From the NCBI GenBank assembly GCA_002426195.1, contig DIOT01000014.1:1-19323 (forward strand): DNA of 19,323 nt, written 5' to 3'. Shown in pieces: positions 6,661 through 14,383 of this stretch. Origin of the DNA: Bacteroidales bacterium UBA5507 (GTDB lineage: Bacteria; Bacteroidota; Bacteroidia; Bacteroidales; Lentimicrobiaceae). Position 1 is the stretch's first letter. Each line of letters begins with the position of its first letter. Under the pieces are notes generated by a model. The model saw nothing but the letters and a program-made list of their open reading frames with translations, was not told the DNA's origin and ran no database searches. The position numbers and the translations under genes were made by a program.

Positions 6661-7601
6661 ATGAAATATAAAATTACTTCAATTCCGGCATTAATTGTTC
6701 TCTTCATAGTATTTCCAAATACCCTCAAATGCCAGGATTACTTTCCGTTTCCTTCTGATAGTGCCACATGGTATTCCGTGTATTCATGGCCTGAAATGAT
6801 TCCGCCATATGTATCATACCATACAATAAAATATGAGACTGTTGGAGATACTGTAATAAACAATTTAACCTATACAAAACTTTACAGTCAGCCCACTAAT
6901 GACACAGAATCAATGAGTTTTGTAGGTGGCTACAGGGTAGATTCAGATAATGAGTGTGTATATTTTATTGATAAAATGATTATTCGGAATGCTTACTGTA
7001 CGATTTCAGATTGACACCCGGAGATACGATTATCATAACCGGTTCAGATTACGAACCTTACAACCTTATTTGCCTTGACACAAGTTCAATAATAATAAAT
7101 GGCATATCTCATACATCATATTCGATTTATTCATATTTATCCAATGGAACCTCATGTTACACACAATGGGTTAAAGGAATTGGCAGTCTTCGTAAACCCA
7201 CAGAAACGAATGAGTTTTGCGGATATTCATTTGAGTGGGCTTATGATTTGACCTGCTTCCATTATAAAGATGAAAAAATATATGAATGGGAAACGAACCC
7301 TTACTTTACCGGGTGTATTGGGAACAGTGTCATTGGAATTGAAGAACATTCAATTGAAAGCCTGCAGGTAGTGCCGAATCCTGTGCAGGATGTATCAAGG
7401 TTGGGGGGCTATAATAATGATCAGCAAACAATCCATTACCGGGTGATTGATTATACCGGCCGGACTATTTACGGGCGCAGCAACATACTGCCCTCTGAGG
7501 TTGAAATAAAAAGAAGTGATTATTCACAGGGCATCTATTTTCTGGAGATTTATTCAAATGATTTTCAAAAAGTACAAGTGCTAAAATTTCTGATTGAATA
7601 A
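6661..7601 (+). pseudogene. Frameshifted secreted-protein gene with T9SS C-terminal sorting domain
   Basis: The 5' part (6661-7014) starts with signal peptide MKYKITSIPALIVLFIVF and continues through TVGDTVINNLTYTKLY. The 3' part (open up to the stop at 7601) reads LLYDFRLTPGDTIII from 6993 onward, then ends in a type A T9SS sorting domain (VVPNPVQD, YRVIDYTGRTIYGR, YSQGIYFLEIYSN, VQVLKFLIE). The two halves join smoothly if one base is restored between about 6985 and 6993; as written, the first frame stops at 7012-7014. The intact product would be about 313 residues, exported by Sec and then T9SS, with no enzymatic domain recognised. An assembly error is the alternative to true inactivation. 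Confidence 0.72.
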
Positions 7602-7675
7602 AATGCATTACCTGCATTCTACGTTCAGCATTGACCCCGGCATTACCCCAAAAAGCATAGCTATCATTTGAAAAC

Positions 7676-8071
7676 GCACCATGCGGAATGAATTGTGGTT
7701 TATGCATTGGGCATTTGAGGGAGAGGAAGCCATGTGGTGGTTGTGGTAAGTTTGATGATAAGAATATGCCTCAGGGTTGCCGCAATTGTATTATCGTTAA
7801 TTGTGATTTATTGGCTCAAACTGAATCGAGATTCTGCTTCGATTGCACTAAGTATCCATGCACCCGACTCAAAAATCTTGATAAGAGATACAGGACAAAA
7901 TATGGTATGAGTATGGTTGAAAACCTTACCTTTATTAAATATCGTGGTCTTGACGATTTTATAAGAAATGAACAGGCGAGATGGAGTTGTAAGGTCTGTG
8001 GAGCCGGCTTGAGTGTCCATAGGAATTTCTGCCTGAATTGTAAAACAGAGTTTAAGAAAAATACATACTGA
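7676..8071 (+). pseudogene. 5'-truncated DUF3795 gene (copy 2 of 4)
   Basis: Homology to the intact gene at 11697 starts abruptly at codon 13 (APCGMNCGLCIGHLRERKP) and continues to the stop, ending CLNCKTEFKKNTY. The first 12 codons and the leader are replaced by unrelated sequence. Translation from the internal ATG at 7688 would give 127 residues but lose the first cysteine (Cys15 of the intact protein). All other cysteines are kept, so reading-frame conservation suggests recent truncation or residual function. Homology extends past the stop to about 8185. Confidence 0.7.
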
Positions 8072-8185
8072 CAGGTGGTTATACGCAATATCTATACTGC
8101 TATGAAATCAATACCAACGCCCCCTGATTAATAAGCACTAATCACTTTCCATCAATCACCAATTACCAGAACTACTAATAAATAA
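7676..8185 (+). repeat. ~510-bp direct repeat (DUF3795 unit)
   Basis: Matches 11733-12238 in the coding part and also in the 3' flank, with shared blocks such as TAAGCACTAATCACT, CATCAATCACCAATTACCAG and AACTACTAA. Conservation of the untranslated 3' flank shows the repeat unit is larger than the gene. Confidence 0.75.
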
Positions 8186-8191
8186 TAACCA

Positions 8192-8530
8192 TTGCTACAG
8201 GTGGTCAGCAAACCTACTTTATCAGAGGCCTTGAAATCATTGTTAATTAGAGCTCTTGATAGTTCGATCAAAAGTTCAGGCAAAGTTAAAAAAGACATTG
8301 CGCTTTTTAAACAGTCCTTGTCAGATAATCCTCATAACCTGCATAACATTCCAAATAATTATCTAACCTTTAAAATGCGAATTAATAGCTTGGATGAGAA
8401 GGAAAGAGACTCCATGCTCGATTATGTTAAAGACAATTGTGAACTCATTGTCGTTATTACCAGTGATATCTCTGAAGGTTTCCAGTTATTTGATTCCCAA
8501 AATGCAAGAAATTATTGTCTCTTCATGTGA
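8192..8530 (+). pseudogene. Internal fragment of a DUF262 (GmrSD-type) restriction-system gene
   Basis: The frame reads YLTFKMRINSLDEKERDSML, then CELIVVITSDISEGFQLFDSQNAR, a signature of the DUF262 domain, in which the conserved segment 'FxxFDxxNxRGxxL' normally follows. Here the sequence departs directly after QNAR (about 8505) and stops at 8528-8530. The N-terminal ParB-like DUF262 nuclease motif region and all of the DUF1524 C-terminal half are missing, and the only upstream start is a TTG at the edge of the DUF3795 repeat flank. GmrSD-like enzymes restrict modified (glucosylated hydroxymethyl) phage DNA, so it is the relic of a defence gene. Confidence 0.65.
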
Positions 8531-8619
8531 ATAAGCTTCAGTGCAATTTTATTACAAAGCGATTTGTATAAATATTATTAACCATATTTTATTTTAATAA
8601 GTCACAATTAAAAATATCG

Positions 8620-8627
8620 TACATTTG
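8620..8627 (+). promoter_or_regulatory. Bacteroidota-type -7 element for 8672-10010
   Basis: TACATTTG fits the TAnnTTTG -7 consensus; it lies about 45 bp upstream of the ATG in an AT-rich stretch. The -33 TTTG box is not clear (TTTTAA at about 8592-8597). Confidence 0.45.
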
Positions 8628-8671
8628 TAATTAAATATATCATTTATGTTAAAAACCAATTTTCGGAAAAA

Positions 8672-9763
8672 ATGAATTATACTGCTCGAAAACCATTATA
8701 TGAGGAAATTTCAAGGCTTAGAGAAAGGCCATTGTTGGCTTATGTTACAAGCTATCGCCAAAATGGAGGTGGGAACATTGCTTCTGATATTATTCCTGAA
8801 ATTATTAAACAAATAAATAGAATACCTGCAACTGAAGAAAATATAGACCTTCTTATAATGAGTTACGGGGGTGATCCCACAGTTTCATATAGGATAGTAA
8901 ATATACTTAGAGAACGTTTTAAAAAATTTGGAGTTCTTCTACCATTTGCTGCTTATTCTGCTGCAACATTAATATCATTAGGAGCAGATGAAATATACAT
9001 GCATCCATTTTCTAATCTTGGTCCAGTTGATCCTCAGTTAGCTTACAAAAAGAATAATGGAAATGAAACTATTAATTTTGGATCTGAAGATTTAAGGAAT
9101 TTTATTGATTTTGTGAGGAAAGATGTGGGTGTAACAGATCAAAAGGAAATGCAAAAGTCTTTTAATCTTGTCTGTAAAGAAGTAGGTGCTATCCCAATTG
9201 GAATAGCAAAAAGAAGCTCCCAGTTAGCCCTTTCCATGGGTGAAAAACTGCTTTCTTTACACATGTCAGACGGAAACAAAGCAAAAACAATTGCAGAGAC
9301 ACTAAACAAGTCATTTTATCATCATGGTTATCCTCTTGGAAGAACTGAAGCTAAAAAAATTGGCTTACCTATAGTTAATCCAAAAGGAGATTTAGAAAGT
9401 CTCCTATGGCAAGTCTTTGAATCTTTTGAATCAGAAATGAAATTTAATGAACCATTTGATCCTTTAAAGATTGTATTGAATGATGCTACTTCAGCTGCAT
9501 TGCTAGCTCCAGCACAACAAATACAATTACCTGCAAATTTGCCATCTGAAATACTTCAAGAAGTTTATAAACAGGTTTTACAACAAATTAAAGTAGTTCA
9601 GATACCACCAATCAGCTATGAGATTTTTAATGCATCACTCGAATCTTCTAGATGTCGTAGTGAATTTAAAACTATTGGTAAGATTTTTGCTAATAAATTA
9701 CCAGACAATAATATTGCAGTTAATGTATTACCTACATCCTCGGCTTGGAATTTCTGTGAATAA
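8672..9763 (+). CDS. SDH_sah-family ClpP/SppA-fold serine protease-like protein
   Basis: The 363-residue product has a Clp/crotonase-fold core. GGGNIASDIIPEII at about residues 32-45 is followed by DLLIMSYGGDPTVSYRIVN at 59-77, where the GGD turn corresponds to the oxyanion-hole strand. PFAAYSAATLISLGADEIYM at 91-110 contains candidate nucleophile Ser96. NLGPVDPQL then follows, as in the serine dehydrogenase proteinase family (PF01972). Archaeal and bacterial relatives are often membrane-attached, but I see no transmembrane segment, so a cytoplasmic location is likely. The C-terminal ~130 residues are specific to this protein. A TACATTTG promoter element precedes it and a 67-codon gene follows 43 bp downstream. 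A role in defence is possible from context but not shown. Confidence 0.78.
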   Translation: MNYTARKPLYEEISRLRERPLLAYVTSYRQNGGGNIASDIIPEIIKQINRIPATEENIDLLIMSYGGDPTVSYRIVNILRERFKKFGVLLPFAAYSAATLISLGADEIYMHPFSNLGPVDPQLAYKKNNGNETINFGSEDLRNFIDFVRKDVGVTDQKEMQKSFNLVCKEVGAIPIGIAKRSSQLALSMGEKLLSLHMSDGNKAKTIAETLNKSFYHHGYPLGRTEAKKIGLPIVNPKGDLESLLWQVFESFESEMKFNEPFDPLKIVLNDATSAALLAPAQQIQLPANLPSEILQEVYKQVLQQIKVVQIPPISYEIFNASLESSRCRSEFKTIGKIFANKLPDNNIAVNVLPTSSAWNFCE

Positions 9764-9806
9764 TTATAATTTTGCAACATTATTTGAAATTAACCGTTAT
9801 TAAGGT

Positions 9807-10010
9807 ATGGAAACAAAAATTTATAGCTCAAACAATAAAGCAGTATTGAGAGATAATGGCCCTTACAAGTTATCTTCTGCTGATAATTCAATAAAAGGGC
9901 GTTCTATTTATTCTTATCAAACATGTACCTCAGTAACTATTGTTGGTAATCAGACTATTTCTTCAAAAGGAGTAGTAAAAACTAAAATAGATGTATTAAA
10001 GTGTAGCTAA
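9807..10010 (+). CDS. Small hypothetical protein downstream of the SDH_sah gene
   Basis: The frame encodes 67 residues starting METKIYSSNNKAVL with a plausible ATG 43 bp after the protease stop and no promoter in between. The predicted product is beta-rich and polar (SIYSYQTCTSVTIVG, KGVVKTKIDVLKCS), without signal peptide or membrane segment. Two cysteines are present. I do not recognise the family. Co-transcription with the ClpP-fold protein makes a substrate, adaptor or inhibitor role conceivable, but this is context only. Confidence 0.5.
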   Translation: METKIYSSNNKAVLRDNGPYKLSSADNSIKGRSIYSYQTCTSVTIVGNQTISSKGVVKTKIDVLKCS

Positions 10011-10211
10011 ATCATTTTAGAAGTTGTTTTTCTATAATATTAATGCTTTTACAACTGCTATAAAACTCTAAATTGATTATGTGTGACTATTGAGTTTATT
10101 ACATAAACAATCCCAATATCAATAATCAATCACGAGTACCAATCAAAATCTCACTCTCACAATCTAATCAAACAAAGTCGTTATTCTAAGCGGAAATCTA
10201 TCGTTTAACCC

Positions 10212-10601
10212 TCACAGTGCAGCACCTGTCAATGACCAGTGGCTGTGGATGATTTTCCATTTGTTGTCACCCTCAAGGCGATACACTTCGGTGCAGTTCT
10301 CCTTAAATAGGGTGTCGCCGGTATAGGATTCTAGATTGTAGGTGAGTACTGCCATCGTGCCTGATTGTTGCACAACAGGGTTTATAATTTCGAATCTATC
10401 CATTTTTACAGTTCCACGCACAGTTTCATACAGCTCTTTTATCTTGTTCCAGCCATCCAGCCGTCGTTCCCTTACGGGATCAAAATAGGTAAAGTCCTCT
10501 GAATAGAGTTCGAGATACGGGTCAGGATCGCCAATGTGCCATGCATTGAGAGCTTCAGTCTCCAGTGCAATTATTGTTTCAGCAACAGTTTTATTTTGCA
10601 T
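10212..10601 (-). CDS. NTF2-like protein (DUF4440 / SnoaL-like)
   Basis: The 129-residue product from ATG at 10601 has the NTF2-like pattern ALETEALNAWHIGDPDPYLE, YFDPVRERRLDGWNKIKELY, then strands ending WKIIHSHWSLTGAAL. Family length is about 120-135 residues, favouring this start over an in-frame ATG 75 bp upstream (10676), which would add a non-conserved tail. These proteins form cone-shaped alpha+beta barrels, often ketosteroid-isomerase-like or ligand-binding; substrate unknown. It is the only clear minus-strand gene in the middle of the window. A duplicate of its last 15 codons occurs at 14384-14437. Confidence 0.78.
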   Translation of the reverse strand: MQNKTVAETIIALETEALNAWHIGDPDPYLELYSEDFTYFDPVRERRLDGWNKIKELYETVRGTVKMDRFEIINPVVQQSGTMAVLTYNLESYTGDTLFKENCTEVYRLEGDNKWKIIHSHWSLTGAAL

Positions 10602-10772
10602 GATGTTCAGGTTGTGTAGGTTTAACTCATCAGTAGTAAAATTAGTAAACTTCCCGGATTTATTGATTTTAACCAAATTCCCCTGTCGCTTAACATTTTT
10701 GGCTGAATAAGCTTGCCCACCGGTTTCAATTTTCCGTAAATTCGTATTCTAAATGAGCTACAAAACCAGTTT

Positions 10773-10928
10773 ATGTCATTATTGAGAGTAATACTCGCTA
10801 TAATCTTTCCTCCGCTGGCTATTATTGACTATGGATGCGGTTCGGTTTTAATCGTCTTCCTTTTGACTTTGGCAGGATGGGTCCCAGGTGTAATTGCAGC
10901 ACTAATTATCTTAAACAGGCAGAGATAA
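10773..10928 (+). CDS. PMP3 / YqaE (UPF0057) family small membrane protein
   Basis: A 51-codon gene reads MSLLRVILAIIFPPLAIIDY, then GCGSVLIVFLLTLAGWVPG and VIAALIILNRQR. This is the diagnostic PMP3/YqaE layout: first hydrophobic helix with FPP, a Gly/Cys turn and a second helix containing LTxxGWxPGxxxA. Members are two-helix plasma-membrane proteolipids linked to stress and membrane potential. It ends 14 bp before the next gene's ATG, so the two are probably an operon of membrane proteins. Confidence 0.9.
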   Translation: MSLLRVILAIIFPPLAIIDYGCGSVLIVFLLTLAGWVPGVIAALIILNRQR

Positions 10929-10942
10929 CAATACATAACCAA

Positions 10943-11656
10943 ATGGATATACTTAATTTAATAGTCGGGCTATTCATGATTGGGATTGGATTTTTGGTTA
11001 AATCCGCACCCGGTATGATTTCAGGGTATAACACTATGCCCAAAGACAAAAAGAAAAATGTGGACATTGAAGGTTTGTCCACTTTCATGCGAAATGGATT
11101 GATCGTTATAGGATTGTCGATTATAATCGGATATTATCTATTCAAATGGATTGGTTTTACCATGATTGCCAATTCAGTGATTCTGATTGTGACCCTCGTA
11201 GGTGTAGCAATTCTGGTTGTAAAGTCTCAGAAATTTGACCATAACAAGTCTAAGAAAACAAAACTGACCTATTTTATCCTGGGATTGGTATTTTTATTCG
11301 TGATCGGACTTTTAACCTATGGATTCATTCCTTCAAAGATAACCTACAGTAATGATACGATCCGCTTTTCGGGAATGTATGGATTTGAATTAAGCCTTAC
11401 CGAAATTGATACTGTTGAACTTTCTGATATCCTGCCGGAGATTAAAATCCGGACTAATGGCTTTAGTTTTGGCCCTGTGAAAAAGGGATTTTTTAAACTC
11501 GATAAGTTTGGCAAAACCAGATTGCTGATTCATTCTGATGCAGCTCCATATTTAACAATTTTCAAAAGCAACGGCGACAAAATCATTGTCAATTCTAAAG
11601 ATAGAGTTGAAACGGAAAGAATTTACGGTAAGATCATAACATTGATGGATAAATAA
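10943..11656 (+). CDS. Membrane protein with DUF3784 region and bacterial PH-like domain
   Basis: Starting at ATG 10943 the product has 237 residues; an upstream in-frame ATG at 10835 lies inside the PMP3 gene and would add a nonsense tail. The N-terminus (LIVGLFMIGIGFLVK, MISGYNTMPKDKKKNVDIEG, LSTFMRNGLIVIGLSIIIGY) matches DUF3784. Four hydrophobic segments fall at about 4-20, 50-66, 72-92 and 107-125. The C-terminal soluble part (about 130-237: TIRFSGMYGFELSLTEIDTV, FFKLDKFGKTRLLIH, IVNSKDRVETERIYG) looks like a bacterial PH domain (bPH_5 type), which normally sits at the membrane face. Function unknown. Confidence 0.75.
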   Translation: MDILNLIVGLFMIGIGFLVKSAPGMISGYNTMPKDKKKNVDIEGLSTFMRNGLIVIGLSIIIGYYLFKWIGFTMIANSVILIVTLVGVAILVVKSQKFDHNKSKKTKLTYFILGLVFLFVIGLLTYGFIPSKITYSNDTIRFSGMYGFELSLTEIDTVELSDILPEIKIRTNGFSFGPVKKGFFKLDKFGKTRLLIHSDAAPYLTIFKSNGDKIIVNSKDRVETERIYGKIITLMDK

Positions 11657-11696
11657 GTGTGTCTGAATTCTGCATAAACCTTGCAAACCATTTATT

Positions 11697-12128
11697 ATGA
11701 CAGATATTTCATCACGATATTTCGGACAGATTGCACCTTGCGGGATGAATTGCGGTTTATGCATTGGTCATCTGAGGGAGAGGAAGCCGTGCACCGGCTG
11801 CGGCAGGTTTGATGATAAGAATATGCCTCAGGGTTGCCGCAATTGCATTATTGTTAATTGTGATTTGTTAGCTCAAACTGAATCGGGATTTTGCTTTGAT
11901 TGCAGCAAATATCCATGCACCCGACTCAAAAATCTTGATAAGAGATATAGAACGAAATATGGCATGAGCATGATTGAAAACCTCACCTTTATTAAAGATC
12001 AGGGTCTGGATCAATTCATACGAAATGAACAGAAAAGGTGGCGTTGCACGGTGTGTGGAGCCGGATTGTGTGTTCACAGGAACTTTTGCCTGAATTGTAA
12101 AACAGAGTTTACGAAAAACAAATACTGA
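11697..12128 (+). CDS. DUF3795 cysteine-rich protein (only intact copy of four)
   Basis: The 143-residue product has 16 cysteines: Cys15, 19, 22, 32, 35, 47, 50, 55, 66, 69 and 74 in the N-terminal DUF3795 region (PF12675; IAPCGMNCGLC, CTGCGRFDD, GCRNCIIVNCD) and Cys117, 120, 125, 131 and 134 in a C-terminal zinc-ribbon-like end (CTVCGAGLCVHRNFCLNCKT). The paired CxxC spacing suggests bound zinc or iron-sulfur. No signal peptide, so cytoplasmic. Three damaged relatives lie at 6231, 7676 and 17167. The repeated 3' flank continues to about 12238. Function of the family is unknown. Confidence 0.85.
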   Translation: MTDISSRYFGQIAPCGMNCGLCIGHLRERKPCTGCGRFDDKNMPQGCRNCIIVNCDLLAQTESGFCFDCSKYPCTRLKNLDKRYRTKYGMSMIENLTFIKDQGLDQFIRNEQKRWRCTVCGAGLCVHRNFCLNCKTEFTKNKY

Positions 12129-12477
12129 CAAGCGGTCATACTCAATACCGATACCGCTATGAAATACTAACCGATGTACCCTGGTCATTAAGCACTAATC
12201 ACTGCTCATCAATCACCAATTACCAGAACTACTAAGAAATACAAAGGTTTCAGCATGTTCATGTTTATCCAGTTATAGATTTTAGAATACTTTTTGAATA
12301 ATCATATAAACCGTTTAGTTATTTAACTAAATTGCAAGGGCTAATTCTTCATACGTATTCCCATATTTTTAGTATGGAAATGAAATGGTTCTATAAGAGC
12401 TGGTGGTGCTAATTGATTGAATTACACAGGGAAGCCGAAAACTGTTTCTAAGAGTAGGCAATTTTAACTAACATTTT
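12129..12477. other. Intergenic region: repeat flank and AT-rich sequence, no gene
   Basis: 12129-12238 is the 3' flank of the DUF3795 repeat, shared with 8072-8185. Around 12321-12380 the motifs TTTAACTAAATTGCA and CATACGTATT ... TAGTATGG resemble the centre and hairpin part of the ~200-bp repeat, but strongly diverged. No ORF was found here. Confidence 0.5.
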
Positions 12478-12873
12478 ATGAAGACTATCATTCAAAGGCT
12501 AATGCCCTTTTTATTGCTGACAATTATTGTAAATCTGACAGGCTGTGAAAAAGAAAGTAAGGAGACTATTGTAAAAGTTACAGTAACGAATTTTTTAGGG
12601 CTTCCTCAACCGAATTTTACCGTCTATCAAATGGATGATTTGAAGTGGAATGCTTATGGGGCTAACACTTTTTTTCGTGACCAGCAAAGTGTGACAGATG
12701 AAAACGGCAATGCAACCTTTAAAATTGACAATTTTGAGTTTGTTACAGAAAAACAGCTAACCTATTACTTCTTTTGTAATTATACTGTTGGTGGTGGTGA
12801 TCCCAGAACAAAGCACATTGGGACCACTTTAAGTAAAGGAGATAGCAGAATGCTAACTCTTGAACTAGATTAA
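12478..12873 (+). CDS. Small lipoprotein with predicted beta-sandwich domain
   Basis: The 131-residue product has a lipoprotein signal (PFLLLTIIVNLTGC, lipobox LTGC, acylated Cys23) followed by EKES. The remainder reads like an Ig-like / carboxypeptidase-regulatory beta-sandwich (VKVTVTNFLGLPQPNFTVYQ, QQSVTDENGNATFKIDNFE), the 'VTDxxGxAxF' pattern being typical. Expected location is the inner or outer membrane facing the periplasm, or the surface. It is monocistronic with a long leader. Function unknown. Confidence 0.78.
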   Translation: MKTIIQRLMPFLLLTIIVNLTGCEKESKETIVKVTVTNFLGLPQPNFTVYQMDDLKWNAYGANTFFRDQQSVTDENGNATFKIDNFEFVTEKQLTYYFFCNYTVGGGDPRTKHIGTTLSKGDSRMLTLELD

Positions 12874-12964
12874 TCTCGAGGTAAGTTGCCGGTTATAATT
12901 TTGCATGTTTCTTATTTCTAATTTGATATCTCAAACGACAATCGTTAAATAATTCGAACATCTC

Positions 12965-12996
12965 TTTGTAAATTCTGTTATAAGTGAATATATTTG
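12965..12996 (+). promoter_or_regulatory. Full Bacteroidota promoter match for the TAC operon
   Basis: TTTG at 12965-12968 and TATATTTG at 12989-12996 are separated by 20 bp, an exact fit to the Bacteroidota -33/-7 promoter arrangement. The -7 box overlaps the first codons of the toxin reading frame (GTG 12984), so either the true start is further downstream or the match is coincidental. Confidence 0.5.
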
Positions 12997-13487
12997 CACT
13001 CGAAATCTTTGATGACGAAGGAGACTTTTGCTCATTTTATACTGTGAGAATATTGGAACCAGAGTCAAAATGTAGTGAAACCGATAAGTTCTTTCTTAGG
13101 TTTCGACAGTCGCATAAAGAATGTGTTCAAATGTTGGCTCAGCTTTTGCAGATAATAGGAGTTGAAACTGGTGCTATTGAAGAGTATTTTAGATTCGAAG
13201 GATTAGCAATGGCAATTCCCCGCGGTTTAGTCAGAGGTCTTGAACTTAACTTTAAGAACTTCCCTTTGAGGTTATATTGTATGAGAATTTCTGAGAGTTT
13301 AGTTATATTATTTAATGGTGGACAGAAAACAAGTGAGAAAGCGCAGGATGGCGAAACCAGCATGACATTTTTTGAAGCAAATCAATTTGCGGCAAGAATC
13401 CAGGATGCAATTATGAATAAAGAAATAACAATAATAGATGGTAGGATTATTTTAAGTACATATAATGAAAATCCCATAATTTTATAG
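12984..13487 (+). CDS. TAC-system toxin candidate (HigB/RelE-like)
   Basis: First gene of a three-gene operon with an HTH antitoxin (3-bp gap) and a SecB-like chaperone. The 167-residue frame from GTG 12984 reads FALEIFDDEGDFCSFYTVRI at its N-terminus. Its second half (FPLRLYCMRISESLVILFNG, GQKT, FFEANQFAARIQDAI) follows the HigB/RelE pattern: a strand-strand hairpin with 'LRLYxxR...ILFNGxxKT' and a final helix. RelE-fold toxins cleave mRNA at the ribosome. It is longer than a typical 90-120 residue HigB; the N-terminal ~80 residues are extra. Start uncertain because a good promoter overlaps 12989-12996; an in-frame TTG at 13053 is an alternative. Toxic activity is inferred. Confidence 0.65.
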   Translation: MNIFALEIFDDEGDFCSFYTVRILEPESKCSETDKFFLRFRQSHKECVQMLAQLLQIIGVETGAIEEYFRFEGLAMAIPRGLVRGLELNFKNFPLRLYCMRISESLVILFNGGQKTSEKAQDGETSMTFFEANQFAARIQDAIMNKEITIIDGRIILSTYNENPIIL

Positions 13488-13490
13488 ATC

Positions 13491-13901
13491 ATGAAAAGCA
13501 AGATATACCAGGAAGTATTAGATGAAACTCCCGAAGACATAAAGATTTTTGTAAGGCTCTATTCAGAACTGGTAATAAAAATCAATCATCTGCTGAGGGA
13601 GAAAAATTACACCCAGGCTAAACTTGCAGAAAGGCTTGGTAAATCACCTTCTGAAATTCATAAGTGGTTAAGTGGTGAACATAATTTTACTCTCCGCTCA
13701 CTCGCAAAACTATCAGCTGAGCTTGGCGCACCTTTACTGGAAGTCCCCAAAAGCCAAAGCAAAGAAATTTACTATAAGTTTCCAACAGTAATAAACGTTC
13801 ACAGTGCTTGCAGAAAAGGGGAACAGGCTAAAGGTAATTATTCACAAATTGATTGGGCAAAATCTTCGTCTAAAGGAAAATCATATGCAAACGTGGGATA
13901 G
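13491..13901 (+). CDS. XRE-family HTH antitoxin with C-terminal extension (TAC antitoxin)
   Basis: The 136-residue product has an N-terminal helical stretch, an XRE helix-turn-helix at about 38-78 (YTQAKLAERLGKSPSEIHKW, LSGEHNFTLRSLAKLSAELG) and a disordered C-terminal tail (about 85-136, INVHSACRKGEQAKGNYSQI and a Ser/Lys-rich end). In HigA-type antitoxins of TAC systems such a tail is the chaperone-addiction (ChAD) segment recognised by the SecB-like partner. The gene follows the toxin by 3 bp and overlaps the chaperone gene by 17 bp. It probably represses its own operon through the HTH. Confidence 0.75.
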   Translation: MKSKIYQEVLDETPEDIKIFVRLYSELVIKINHLLREKNYTQAKLAERLGKSPSEIHKWLSGEHNFTLRSLAKLSAELGAPLLEVPKSQSKEIYYKFPTVINVHSACRKGEQAKGNYSQIDWAKSSSKGKSYANVG

Positions 13902-14337
13902 CGGGAAATTTGATCCTGCTCAAATATCAATAATTGACATCAGGTTTATTAAAGGACAAATTGAGGCCCCTGAATCCTTTTCTGCAGATGCAGTAACAGA
14001 ATACAAAATTGAAAACACCTTACAACTGTATTTCAATCCAGCCGATAAGCTTGCTAAAACTGAATTTATTATAAACATAGAGACCGTCAGCAATAATTCT
14101 TCAAATAGTGAGGCTAAAGGCTATTTCCATCTTATTTTCATTTTCAGAATTGAAAATCTGGAAGAGCTAGCCAAGTTAAATAAAAATAATCTTGTTGAAA
14201 CTGAACCAACTCTAACCAGTTCCTTAGCCTCACTAACCTACTCAACTTCACGAGGCTTGCTAATTAATAAAGTAACCGATACACCTCTGCATAAATTAAT
14301 TCTACCAGTAATAGACCCCAATAGCTTATTGCGATAA
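13885..14337 (+). CDS. SecB-like chaperone of a toxin-antitoxin-chaperone (TAC) system
   Basis: From ATG 13885 the product has 150 residues; an in-frame ATG at 13804 lies inside the antitoxin and would add an unrelated tail. The layout is SecB-like: strands at 18-25 and 45-52, the 'KTEFIINIETVS..GYFHLIFIFRIENLEELA' core, then a long helix LASLTYSTSRGLLINKVTDT and the terminal 'LHKLILPVIDPNSLL', mirroring SecB 'tRGgFPplnLaPVNFdaLY'. In TAC systems the chaperone binds the antitoxin tail and prevents its degradation; phage proteins can titrate it and free the toxin. Sequence similarity to housekeeping SecB is low, as normal for TAC chaperones. Confidence 0.72.
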   Translation: MQTWDSGKFDPAQISIIDIRFIKGQIEAPESFSADAVTEYKIENTLQLYFNPADKLAKTEFIINIETVSNNSSNSEAKGYFHLIFIFRIENLEELAKLNKNNLVETEPTLTSSLASLTYSTSRGLLINKVTDTPLHKLILPVIDPNSLLR

Positions 14338-14383
14338 TCTTCTTTGAGTCAGTAAAACAGAGCCTTGCCGATAATCTTCAATA

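Noticed and set aside
7011..7601. Second half of the T9SS gene as an independent gene
   Set aside because: It lacks a signal peptide, while its in-frame upstream codons (LLYDFR) continue the first half, so a single frameshifted gene is the simpler reading.
9618..9803. 61-codon plus-strand open frame at the end of the SDH_sah gene
   Set aside because: Mostly an alternative frame of the protease-like gene; the 9807-10010 frame is the better candidate for a real small gene.
10835..10942. Upstream ATG for the DUF3784 gene
   Set aside because: The extra 36 codons lie out of frame within the PMP3/YqaE gene; DUF3784 proteins start with the hydrophobic helix at 10943.
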